From: CAZKHG01 sp964552655
GTDB taxonomy: Bacteria; Bacteroidota; Bacteroidia; Bacteroidales; Tenuifilaceae
Assembly (NCBI GenBank): GCA_964552655.1
Contig: CAZKHG010000004.1
Location: 1-64,000, forward strand
DNA length: 64,000 nucleotides
Reading direction: 5' to 3'
In this document: piece by piece, positions 24,841 through 32,790 of the stretch
Layout: the number at the start of each line of letters is the position of its first letter
How positions within the stretch are numbered: position 1 is the stretch's first letter
Made by a program: the position numbers and the translations under genes
Notes under the pieces: model-generated
What the model saw: the letters and a program-made list of their open reading frames with translations, nothing else
Told to the model about the DNA's origin: nothing
Database searches by the model: none

Positions 24841-26229
24841 ATGAACTTCGATTTAATAGTTATTGGTAGCGGACCCGGAGGGTATGTCGCTGCTATAAGA
24901 GCAAGCCAACTTGGGATGAAGGTTGCCGTTATTGAGAAAGAAAATGTTGGGGGCATTTGCTTAAACTGGGGGTGTATCCCTACAAAAGCGCTTTTAAAAA
25001 GCGCCCAGGTTTACGAATATGCAAAACATGCTGCAGATTATGGAGTATCAGTGAATGATGCCCAGCCCGATTTTGAAAAAATGATAACCCGAAGCCGGGG
25101 GGTTGCCGATGCCATGAGCAAAGGGGTTCAATTCCTTTTTAAGAAAAACAAAATCGAGATAATTAACGGTTTTGGCAAACTTAAGGATAATCATACAGTA
25201 TCGGTTCAAGCACCCGATGGATCAACTAAAGACTATACATCTAAGCACATTATACTGGCTACAGGGGCTCGTTCGCGTGAACTTCCATCCCTAAAACAGG
25301 ATGGCGTAAAAGTAATTGGGTATCGTCAGGCTTTATCTTTGCCAAAACAGCCAAAATCAATGGTTGTTGTTGGTTCAGGAGCAATCGGGAGCGAATTCGC
25401 CTATTTTTATAATGCCATTGGCACTAAGGTTACTCTGGTTGAGTTTCTGCCAAATGTTGTCCCGTTGGAAGACGAGGAGGTAAGCAAAACGCTGGAGCGA
25501 TCATTTAAAAAAGCAGGCATCACTGTAATGACAAATTCTACCGTTGAGTCAGTTGATACCTCTGGTGAACTTTGCAAGGTCAATATTCAAACCAAAAAAG
25601 GGTTGGAGGTTATTGAAGCAGAGATTGTGCTTTCAGCAGTAGGGATAACGCCTAATCTGGAAGGAATTGGTGTTGAAGAACTTGGTATTGAACTAGATAA
25701 AGGGAAGGTTAAGGTTGATGAGTTCTATCGCACTAATGTGGAGGGCGTTTATGCCATCGGGGATATTATCCCTGGACCTGCTCTTGCTCACGTAGCATCG
25801 GCCGAAGGAATTGTTTGTGTTGAAAAAATTGCTGGCCAAAACCCACACCCAATCAACTATAAGAATATCCCTGGATGTACATACACCACACCAGAAGTTT
25901 CATCAGTTGGGTTGAGCGAAAAAGCTGCGATAGAGGCTGGATATGAAATTAAAGTGGGCAAATTCCCATTCACTGCATCAGGTAAGGCCACTGCTGCCGG
26001 AAATCGGGATGGTTTTGTAAAACTGATTTTTGATGCTAAATACGGAGAGCTGCTGGGTGCTCATCTTATAGGTTACAATGTAACGGAAATGATTGCTGAG
26101 CTGGTTGTGGCAAGGAACTTGGAAACAACCGGACATGAACTAATCAAGAGCATTCATCCCCACCCAACTATCAGCGAGGCAATTATGGAAGCAGCAGCTG
26201 CAGCATACGGTGAGGTAATTCATATTTAG
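24841..26229 (+). CDS. lpdA: Dihydrolipoyl dehydrogenase
   Basis: A 462-residue class I pyridine nucleotide-disulfide oxidoreductase, the E3 subunit of 2-oxoacid dehydrogenase or glycine cleavage complexes. FAD motif GSGPGGYVAA, redox-active disulfide GGICLNWGCIPTKALL, NAD motif GSGAIGSEFAY, a second FAD segment AIGDIIPGPALAHVA, and the C-terminal His-Glu pair HPHPTISEA are all present. The start is the ATG at 24841; an upstream in-frame TTG would add a lysine-rich tail not seen in the family. No E1/E2 or gcv genes are adjacent. Confidence 0.95.
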   Translation: MNFDLIVIGSGPGGYVAAIRASQLGMKVAVIEKENVGGICLNWGCIPTKALLKSAQVYEYAKHAADYGVSVNDAQPDFEKMITRSRGVADAMSKGVQFLFKKNKIEIINGFGKLKDNHTVSVQAPDGSTKDYTSKHIILATGARSRELPSLKQDGVKVIGYRQALSLPKQPKSMVVVGSGAIGSEFAYFYNAIGTKVTLVEFLPNVVPLEDEEVSKTLERSFKKAGITVMTNSTVESVDTSGELCKVNIQTKKGLEVIEAEIVLSAVGITPNLEGIGVEELGIELDKGKVKVDEFYRTNVEGVYAIGDIIPGPALAHVASAEGIVCVEKIAGQNPHPINYKNIPGCTYTTPEVSSVGLSEKAAIEAGYEIKVGKFPFTASGKATAAGNRDGFVKLIFDAKYGELLGAHLIGYNVTEMIAELVVARNLETTGHELIKSIHPHPTISEAIMEAAAAAYGEVIHI

Positions 26230-26279
26230 TGATAATTTTTATTCTAAATAACTTACATAATTCCAGTAAGATAATTCGT

Positions 26280-26654
26280 TTAGAAAGGAAGATCATCGAC
26301 CGGCAGGTTGCCCACTTGCTCTGGGAATGGTGGTAAGCTATCCTCGGTTGGCATAGGTGGCATGTCGGTTGTACTGGTATTCACCTGCCTCTCAATTCGC
26401 CAGGCACGTACATCCGTGTACCATTTGCCATTATACTCCCTCGATTCTATATTAATATACACTTTAAGGGTTTCGCCCTGTGCTATGGGATCCAACTCCT
26501 TAATTTTATCACCAAAAAGTGACATGCAAATTTTTTTAGGAAACTGATCCTGCGTTTCGATAACAAACTCCTGCTTCACCCAGGTACCATTCTTTCCCTG
26601 TCCGCTTTGCTGGGGAAGTTTGGCAATTAATTTTCCGACTATTTCAAGGCTCAT
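26280..26654 (-). CDS. DUF3127 protein, small OB-fold-like with SSB-type tail
   Basis: A 124-residue member of DUF3127, a Bacteroidetes family. The first 90 residues (MSLEIVGKLIAKLPQQSG, CMSLFGDKIKEL, YTDVRAWRIE) look like a small OB-fold. A proline-rich linker follows, and the protein ends in VDDLPF. That acidic tip with terminal Phe closely resembles the SSB C-terminal peptide (DDDIPF) that recruits DNA repair and replication proteins. A single-stranded DNA-binding role is inference. It is convergent with lpdA and precedes no operon partner. Confidence 0.82.
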   Translation of the reverse strand: MSLEIVGKLIAKLPQQSGQGKNGTWVKQEFVIETQDQFPKKICMSLFGDKIKELDPIAQGETLKVYINIESREYNGKWYTDVRAWRIERQVNTSTTDMPPMPTEDSLPPFPEQVGNLPVDDLPF

Positions 26655-26669
26655 AGCTATAATAATTTC

Positions 26670-26703
26670 AAAAAATAGCCAGATGCAAAATCACACCTGG
26701 CTA
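26670..26703 (-). terminator. Terminator of the FKBP gene
   Basis: TAGCCAG (26676-26682) pairs with CTGGCTA (26697-26703) across a 14-base loop. On the minus strand a six-base U-run follows (26675-26670). Confidence 0.8.
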
Positions 26704-26725
26704 TATATAGAAGGTAAAGAGATAT

Positions 26726-27430
26726 TTACTTTTTAGTATCCTGTTTAACAATTTCGAGAAGTTCAACCTCGAAAACCAGGGTTGAGTTTGGTTCAATTTT
26801 GTCGCCCATTTGTCTCATGCCATAACCAAGTTCAGCCGGGATATACAGCATATATTTAGAACCCACTTTCATTTTCTGTAAACCGATTGTCCAACCACGG
26901 ATTACACCATTCAATGGGAATTGAGCAGGTTCACCTTCACGTGAGGAATCGAACTGAGTACCATCAATAAGCGTACCAGTATAATGTACTTTAACAACAT
27001 CGGTTTCTTTTGGCATTGGGCCTGTACCTTCGGTTATCACTTTGTACTGTAAGCCAGATTCATCAGTTATAACACCTTCTTTCTTAGCATTCTCTTCCAG
27101 GAATTTTTTACCTGCTTCAAGGTTTTTTGCCCCTTTTTTCATCTCTTTTGCCTGAAAGTATTTCTGAATATACCGACCAGCTTCTTCCATAGTCATCAGC
27201 TCGTTAGCGGTATCTTTATCCAGCGAAGTTTGAATGGCGTATGCAAGTGCATTTACATTTACATCTTCAATTTTGCTGGTTTTAAAACTATTGCCAATGT
27301 TAATCCCAATGGCATAGCTCAAGCTGTCCATTTCGGTTTTGATGGCTGTTTTCCCGATTTTGTTGCTGTTACATGCAGAGAGCATTATAGCACTACCAAG
27401 TACAAGAACTCCTAATTTTACAAGTTTCAT
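26726..27430 (-). CDS. FKBP-type peptidyl-prolyl isomerase lipoprotein (Mip/FkpA-like)
   Basis: A 234-residue lipoprotein. The signal peptide ends at LSAC (Cys20). An N-terminal Mip-like dimerisation helix region (about 35-120, with SYAIGINIGNSF) precedes an FKBP domain (about 125-230) with VHYTGTLIDGTQFDSS and the active-site segment GVIRGWTIGLQKMKVG. It probably aids folding of envelope proteins on the periplasmic side. It is a single gene with its own terminator. Confidence 0.92.
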   Translation of the reverse strand: MKLVKLGVLVLGSAIMLSACNSNKIGKTAIKTEMDSLSYAIGINIGNSFKTSKIEDVNVNALAYAIQTSLDKDTANELMTMEEAGRYIQKYFQAKEMKKGAKNLEAGKKFLEENAKKEGVITDESGLQYKVITEGTGPMPKETDVVKVHYTGTLIDGTQFDSSREGEPAQFPLNGVIRGWTIGLQKMKVGSKYMLYIPAELGYGMRQMGDKIEPNSTLVFEVELLEIVKQDTKK

Positions 27431-27602
27431 AATTTGATTATTAAGTTATTATAATAGATTCTTTATTCTGAAATTCCTGCGAAGATAAGGATTTGATTTT
27501 TACAAAATACTAACTGTGAGTTTTTTTATGCAAATATTAACCGCTCAATATGATAGAATATGTTGATTTGTAAATAAAAAAATATCCAAGTTCTCAAAAA
27601 AT

Positions 27603-28271
27603 CTACTGATCCGGTTTCCTTGCTCTAATGATATGTCTTTTCCCAGGTGGACCTTGCAGCCGCTCCAGCTGATAACCAGCACTCCTTAAAGCCCGCTTGA
27701 CTATCCCTTTTGCGCTGTATGTAATCAGGATACCATTATTGGAGGTTGACTTATAGAGCTTTTGAAAAACATCCGGTTCCCACATCTCCGGTTGGTCCTC
27801 AGGGGCAAAAGCATCAAAGTAGATCAAATCAACCTTTCCGGGGATTTGGTATGTTGTAAAATCAGAATGTATCTTGGTAATTGAAAAGTATTCATTTATT
27901 AGAGTGCTAACTCCCCAAGGGGCGTTACAAATTAAATCCCAGAAACTTGCTGAATCTTTATCGAGCAAAGTACCATAGTTCAAGCATTTCAGCTGTTCAG
28001 TGGCCAAAGGGTACAAATCAACTCCCGAGTAATTAACATGAATATTCTTCGCAAAAGCTGCTTTTGCTGTTAATGCGGCATTTAAACCTGAACCAAATCC
28101 TACCTCCAGGATACTAACGATAGGCTTATGAATAAAGTTGAACCCCGCATTTATAAATATATGCAAAGATTCCTGAATTGCACCATTCAACGAATGGTAA
28201 TAAGCCCTGTGCAACCCGGAGTATAGAGTTGAAGAGCCATCGGCAGTAATTTGTGCTTTCACGCTAATCAT
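27603..28271 (-). CDS. mnmD: tRNA mnm5s2U34 methyltransferase domain protein MnmD
   Basis: A 222-residue SAM-dependent methyltransferase matching the MnmD half of MnmC, which converts nm5(s2)U to mnm5(s2)U at the tRNA wobble position. The N-terminus ITADGSSTLYS, SAM motif EVGFGSGLNAALT, and DAFAPEDQPEMWEPD are diagnostic. The start is the ATG at 28269-28271. An ATG at 28346 would add 25 atypical residues and overlap the divergent TlyA start codon. It is stand-alone, without the MnmC oxidase domain, as is usual outside Gammaproteobacteria. Confidence 0.88.
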   Translation of the reverse strand: MISVKAQITADGSSTLYSGLHRAYYHSLNGAIQESLHIFINAGFNFIHKPIVSILEVGFGSGLNAALTAKAAFAKNIHVNYSGVDLYPLATEQLKCLNYGTLLDKDSASFWDLICNAPWGVSTLINEYFSITKIHSDFTTYQIPGKVDLIYFDAFAPEDQPEMWEPDVFQKLYKSTSNNGILITYSAKGIVKRALRSAGYQLERLQGPPGKRHIIRARKPDQ

Positions 28272-28344
28272 CCTGAATGCAAAGGTAAAATTTGATTTTA
28301 TACTAAAATCAACTTTTTTTGTAATGATTTTTATATTGTAGGCC

Positions 28345-29127
28345 ATGAGACTTGATGTTTACCTTGTCGATAGAAAAATTGTTGGTTCACGCGAAAGGGC
28401 CAAGGATTTAATTTCCAAGCGATGTGTTTTTGTAAATGGTAAAGCTGAATTAAAACCCGCCCAAAAAGTAATGCCTGAAGATATTATTAGTATTGATGAG
28501 AAAGGGATTATTCCCTATGTAAGCCGCGGAGGACTTAAACTTGAAAAGGCAATTATGGATTTTGATGTTGATTTTATGGGTAAAAGGGTTCTTGATATTG
28601 GGGCTTCAACCGGCGGTTTCACGCATTGCGCCCTGGAACATGGCGCATCTGCTGTTTGGGCGATAGATGTTGGTACAAATCAGCTTGATGGAACGCTTAG
28701 AAATAACCCAAAGGTAATTTCAATTGAGAATTGCGATATCAGAAATCTGGACCCTGCAGCAATTGGCACCAGAGTAGATATAGTGGTTGCTGATGTTTCG
28801 TTTATATCTCTAACCCTGATCCTTGAATATATTCCAAAGTTTCTGGCTCCAAACGGGTTATGCATTTTGCTGATTAAACCCCAATTCGAAGCTGGCCCTG
28901 GCCATATAGGGAAAGGTGGCATCGTAAAGAATAAAAAAGTTCATGTTAATATTATCAGTAATATAGCTGTTAAAGCTCAATCATCAGGGCTTTATATGAA
29001 TGCCCTTACCTCTGCTCCCGTTTCTGATCCAAAGAAAAATATTGAATACCTGGGACTTTTTGAGTCAAATCATAGGTTCAATCCTGATGTTACCTCTATC
29101 GTGAATAAAGCCTTTGGATTTAAATAA
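28345..29127 (+). CDS. TlyA family rRNA 2'-O-methyltransferase / hemolysin-like
   Basis: A 260-residue protein with an N-terminal S4 RNA-binding domain (about 1-60, MRLDVYLVDRKIVGSRERA) and an FtsJ-type methyltransferase domain. Visible are RGGLKLEKA, SAM motif DIGASTGGFTHCAL, VADVSFISL and LLIKPQFEAG. In mycobacteria TlyA 2'-O-methylates 16S and 23S rRNA; the target here is inferred. It is divergent from mnmD. Confidence 0.88.
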   Translation: MRLDVYLVDRKIVGSRERAKDLISKRCVFVNGKAELKPAQKVMPEDIISIDEKGIIPYVSRGGLKLEKAIMDFDVDFMGKRVLDIGASTGGFTHCALEHGASAVWAIDVGTNQLDGTLRNNPKVISIENCDIRNLDPAAIGTRVDIVVADVSFISLTLILEYIPKFLAPNGLCILLIKPQFEAGPGHIGKGGIVKNKKVHVNIISNIAVKAQSSGLYMNALTSAPVSDPKKNIEYLGLFESNHRFNPDVTSIVNKAFGFK

Positions 29128-29366
29128 AGTTCTTTGTTGTTTAATTAAATTTTTTAAAAAAATTTACCCATTGTGTAGTGTTGAATTGAATAAAAATAAA
29201 AAATTGGTTAAAAGCATTTTACTCATTGAAAATACCCGTTCTCTTTAAATTTTCTACATTTTATATTTTATCTGTAACACAAAACGCTAGTTAAGAAATA
29301 TCAACAGGTTGATTGAACACTGCTAAAAAAAGTTTGTTTAAAAAGTAAAACCTAAATTAAATCAAC

Positions 29367-29780
29367 ATGAACCTACTTTGCTCTATCCCTGAAGTTAACT
29401 GGTTATCAGTACTGGTAGCAGCTATTGTTGCCTTTATCATTGGCGGAATATGGTACTCGCCTATTCTTTTCAGCAAACCATGGCAAAAAGAATTAAAACT
29501 AAGTGATATTGAGCTAAAAAACGCCAATATGGCGTTAATTTTCGGGTTAACATTCCTTCTAAATGTAATTGGTGCAGTTGCGCTTGATCTGTTAATCGGC
29601 AAAGAATCAACCTTGATCTCAGGGTTAATAACCGGACTGATAGTTAGTATCGCCTGGATAGCCACATCACTGGGGATAAACTATTTGTTTTCGCGCAAAT
29701 CTTTCAAATTATTCTTAATTGATGCCGGTTATTTTGTTGTATTCTTTGCAATAATGGGAGCCATTCTTGGGGCCTGGTAA
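29367..29780 (+). CDS. DUF1761 membrane protein
   Basis: A 137-residue integral membrane protein with four hydrophobic helices. The N-terminal segment VNWLSVLVAAIVAFIIGGIWYSPILF and the following KPWQKEL are typical of DUF1761. No function is established. The 239-base gap upstream is AT-rich and I see no gene in it. It is convergent with the YbaK-like gene. Confidence 0.78.
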   Translation: MNLLCSIPEVNWLSVLVAAIVAFIIGGIWYSPILFSKPWQKELKLSDIELKNANMALIFGLTFLLNVIGAVALDLLIGKESTLISGLITGLIVSIAWIATSLGINYLFSRKSFKLFLIDAGYFVVFFAIMGAILGAW

Positions 29781-29859
29781 GGTACAAAACAATAAACTTA
29801 TGACCTGAGGTCAATAATTACTACTGATTATAAAATTCAATTAACTTGTTATTCTAAGT

Positions 29860-30321
29860 TTACCTGCAGAACTTAATAATCTTTGGATTAACAAGTTTCT
29901 GATAATCCTTAAAGGATAGTTTAATGAGCTCGCGGTGAGAACCTGCGTTAAAGGCAATTTCTTCATCCTCGGTCAACTTTTCAGCAACAAAGACATCCAT
30001 CCCGTAAAGGTTCCCGAATGGTGGCATGGCTCCAACTTCACATTCCGGGAAAAGATCTTTAAACTCTTTTTCCGAAGCAATCTCTATAATCCCGGCATTG
30101 ATTGCCTCCCTGAGTTGTTCCATGTTGATTTTGCATGATGCTGGCAGTACAGCCATTTTCATCTTACCGTCAACCTTCAGCATTACGGTTTTAGCTAGAT
30201 CCTTGCCCGAAATATGCGCAGCAGCGGCAATCCTTTGAGCAGTATAAGCCAGAGAATGGTTTATGGCAACATACTCTATTCCCTGATTATCCAGGTACTC
30301 CTTAAGTTTTTTTACTGGCAT
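29860..30321 (-). CDS. YbaK/ProX-type aminoacyl-tRNA deacylase
   Basis: A 153-residue YbaK/aaRS-associated domain protein. This family hydrolyses mischarged tRNAs (for example Cys- or Ala-tRNA-Pro). The hallmark region GKDLAKTVMLKVDGKMKMAVLPASCKIN contains the conserved Lys, and the later segment CEVGAMPPFGNLYGMDVFV matches the family. Which tRNA it edits is not determinable. It has one of the strongest Shine-Dalgarno sequences in the window, AAGGAGG, five bases before the ATG. That is unusual for this phylum. Confidence 0.85.
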   Translation of the reverse strand: MPVKKLKEYLDNQGIEYVAINHSLAYTAQRIAAAAHISGKDLAKTVMLKVDGKMKMAVLPASCKINMEQLREAINAGIIEIASEKEFKDLFPECEVGAMPPFGNLYGMDVFVAEKLTEDEEIAFNAGSHRELIKLSFKDYQKLVNPKIIKFCR

Positions 30322-30553
30322 GGCACCCTCCTTTTTTCTGAAAAGTTACGGCAGTTCAATTTCAAAATCAACTTTTTTGGAAGGGAAATTAAAATTCAAG
30401 TGAATCGGATATCTCAGTTTTTTTGTAGTAATGGTTAAATTTAGCAAAACAGTGATGAAATACTAGAGAATTAATATTTACATAAAATAGCTGGATGGTT
30501 CGATAACCAAAAATCACTCTCAAAATTAGCAAAGCCAATAAGATGATAGCTTA

Positions 30554-31495
30554 TCAATGACTGTCTATCCCCATTTTCATTAGGTATAGATGCTTTAATG
30601 TTTTTGTAATTTCCTGCATATACTCTTTTACAGCCTTTACACTACCAGGAAGTGTGTAAACAAAGGTATTTCCCATCAATCCGGCAACGCCTCTGCTTAG
30701 TAAAGCATTTGGTTTTTCAGCGCCATATTTAACCCTGATCATTTCCATAATTCCGGGAATCTCCTTGTCCAGAACTTCTTTCACCACTTCTGGGGTAATA
30801 TCACGGGGACCTATTCCAGTTCCTCCAGTTGTGATTAGAAGATCATAATGCAGTCCCATTGCTTTGGCAAGAAACCCACGAAGCATACGCTCATCATCAG
30901 GAATGATACTATAATCAATGGTGTGCTGCCAGTTAAGGCTTTCGAAATACTCCCTGATAAGGTTTACCGCCTCCGGGCCGCTTTTATCCTCATAAACGCC
31001 CCGGCTGGCCCTGTCGCTAAGCGTAAGAACCTGTATTTTAAATATTTTGGGGATAAAAGTCAGCTCATCCCCTGCCTGGAGGGTCCCATTTCTGATCACC
31101 CGACAAAAAATACCTTCTTTTGGCATGACACAATTTCCAACCTCTTTGTATATGGCACATCCATCGCCATGGCATGATTTGCCGATTTGGGTTACCTCCA
31201 ACTCAACATTTTTTCCAACAAATCTATCACCGGGTTTAGTATTTACTAATTCAAGGCCTTGCGTTGTAATATTTTCAGCAAAATCGCCAAAATTGATTTC
31301 ACGCTTGGAGGCGCTTTTAAACCTTTCTATGCTTTCCTTGCCTAACAGGCTAACCTGACGATGCCATTCACCGGCATGAGCATCGCCTTCAACTCCAAAC
31401 TCATTGAGGTTGATTGAGTTTACAGGAACCTTTACAGTTCCCTTTTTCTCCGAGATATTAACTGAAAGTATTTTTACCTTTTGTTCTGTTAGCAT
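30554..31495 (-). CDS. MOSC domain - MogA/MoaB molybdopterin adenylyltransferase fusion
   Basis: A 313-residue two-domain protein. Residues about 1-150 form a MOSC domain (GVEGDAHAGEWHRQVSLL, FAENI, conserved Cys in GDGCAIY). Residues about 152-310 form a MogA/MoaB domain with TTGGTGIGPRDITPE, which adenylylates molybdopterin before metal insertion by MoeA. Fusion joins a possible sulfur-handling or pterin-binding module to cofactor assembly. It is the last gene of the moeA-moaA-moaC operon, 4 bases after moaC. Confidence 0.9.
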   Translation of the reverse strand: MLTEQKVKILSVNISEKKGTVKVPVNSINLNEFGVEGDAHAGEWHRQVSLLGKESIERFKSASKREINFGDFAENITTQGLELVNTKPGDRFVGKNVELEVTQIGKSCHGDGCAIYKEVGNCVMPKEGIFCRVIRNGTLQAGDELTFIPKIFKIQVLTLSDRASRGVYEDKSGPEAVNLIREYFESLNWQHTIDYSIIPDDERMLRGFLAKAMGLHYDLLITTGGTGIGPRDITPEVVKEVLDKEIPGIMEMIRVKYGAEKPNALLSRGVAGLMGNTFVYTLPGSVKAVKEYMQEITKTLKHLYLMKMGIDSH

Positions 31496-31499
31496 TTTC

Positions 31500-31955
31500 C
31501 TATTTATCCTGTTTTGTTTTTTCCAATAATCTGATTTCTTCTATCAGCATCGTTTTGTCAACGGCTTTACACATATCGTAAACGGTGAGCAATGAAACGG
31601 AAACAGCCGTTAAAGCCTCCATTTCAACTCCTGTTTGTCCAACACATCTTACCAGGCTATCAACCCTTACGCCATTATCGTTCAAAGAGGCTTTCACCTC
31701 AACCTTGGTAATCATAAGGGGATGGCAAAGAGGAATCAAACCGGAGGTTTGTTTTGCAGCCTGAATCCCGGCAATTTCACTGACTGTAAGCACATCACCT
31801 TTCATCATCTGGCTCTCCCTGATTAAGTTGAGGGTATTGGGCTGCAACCGGATAAACCCAGTTGCTCTAGCCTGACGTATCTGTTCTGGCTTTGAACCAA
31901 CATCAACCATGTTGGCTTTGCCCTTGTCATCAATATGAGATAATTTTTTATCCAT
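31500..31955 (-). CDS. moaC: Cyclic pyranopterin monophosphate synthase MoaC
   Basis: A 151-residue MoaC, which converts the MoaA product 3',8-cyclo-GTP to cyclic pyranopterin monophosphate. The signatures LIPLCHPLMITKVEV, GVEMEALTAVSVSLLTVYDM and a C-terminal conserved Lys-rich segment (CKAVDKTM) are intact. The length is slightly short but normal. It lies between moaA (34-base gap) and the MOSC-MogA fusion. Confidence 0.95.
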   Translation of the reverse strand: MDKKLSHIDDKGKANMVDVGSKPEQIRQARATGFIRLQPNTLNLIRESQMMKGDVLTVSEIAGIQAAKQTSGLIPLCHPLMITKVEVKASLNDNGVRVDSLVRCVGQTGVEMEALTAVSVSLLTVYDMCKAVDKTMLIEEIRLLEKTKQDK

Positions 31956-31989
31956 TGATTTTCATGTTGATTCTTGAATTAAGATTTTA

Positions 31990-32790
31990 TCAACCGCCAA
32001 TACTATAAAACTCCCCATAGGTATTTTGAGTACCCTTTTCGGGTTTTAAACCTACAGCACGAAAAATAGCCTCCCTCGCCCCTAGTTCACGAACATTGAA
32101 TCCCAAATCACTGAACAGGCATGGTTTTAAATAACCATTTGCCGTTAACCGAAGCCTGTTACAACTAGCACAGTTGCCGCCATCACCACCTTCCACCAAC
32201 CCAAAAACCCCATCGTTTAAACTCATTTTGGGAATATACCTGATTTCAAATCCGTTGCTTTGGGCGAACTTAGCTACCTGATCAGCATCAGAATTATCGG
32301 TTGATTTTTCGATAACACAATTTATTTTGATTGGGTTAAATCCAACTGTTTTGGCAGTATGGAGCCCCTCAATTACCTGATTAATATTGCCGCCCCGTGT
32401 TAAAACCTTGAATTTCTCTGCATTAAGTGTATCAAGGCTAACATTAATTCTCCTGATTCCTGCATTCCATAAAGGTTGAGCAAACCCGGATAATAGAACG
32501 CCATTGGTAGTCATGCTCAGATCATCTATTCCCGGGATTGATGAGATCATTTTTACCAGATCAACAATTCCTTTTCTTACCAAAGGTTCGCCCCCTGTAA
32601 TACGCACCTTTTTTACCCCCAATTCAACGGCAACCTTAATAAAGTCAACAATCTCATCAAAGGTTAAAATATCTTCATGTCGGAGCAGTTTAATGCCCTC
32701 CTCGGGCATACAATAAATGCACCTCAGGTTACACCTGTCAGTAACAGAAACCCTTAGGTAGCTGATTGTACGATTATATCGGTCTAACAT
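31990..32790 (-). CDS. moaA: GTP 3',8-cyclase MoaA, internally shortened
   Basis: A 266-residue radical SAM enzyme, where MoaA is normally about 325-340. The N-terminal cluster motif CNLRCIYCM and ITGGEPLVRKG are present. The C-terminal cluster motif C-x2-C-x13-C (CASCNRLRLTANGYLKPC) and the essential terminal Gly-Gly (SIGG) are also intact. The missing part is about 45 residues between the end of the SAM barrel (IRYIPKMS) and the second cluster, with no frameshift or stop, so this looks like a true short form. The start overlaps the end of moeA by 17 bases (translational coupling). Confidence 0.9.
   Translation of the reverse strand: MLDRYNRTISYLRVSVTDRCNLRCIYCMPEEGIKLLRHEDILTFDEIVDFIKVAVELGVKKVRITGGEPLVRKGIVDLVKMISSIPGIDDLSMTTNGVLLSGFAQPLWNAGIRRINVSLDTLNAEKFKVLTRGGNINQVIEGLHTAKTVGFNPIKINCVIEKSTDNSDADQVAKFAQSNGFEIRYIPKMSLNDGVFGLVEGGDGGNCASCNRLRLTANGYLKPCLFSDLGFNVRELGAREAIFRAVGLKPEKGTQNTYGEFYSIGG

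Noticed and set aside
28269..28346. Longer MnmD start overlapping the TlyA start codon
   Set aside because: The extra 25 residues do not match family N-termini, and the shorter start leaves a normal divergent promoter gap.
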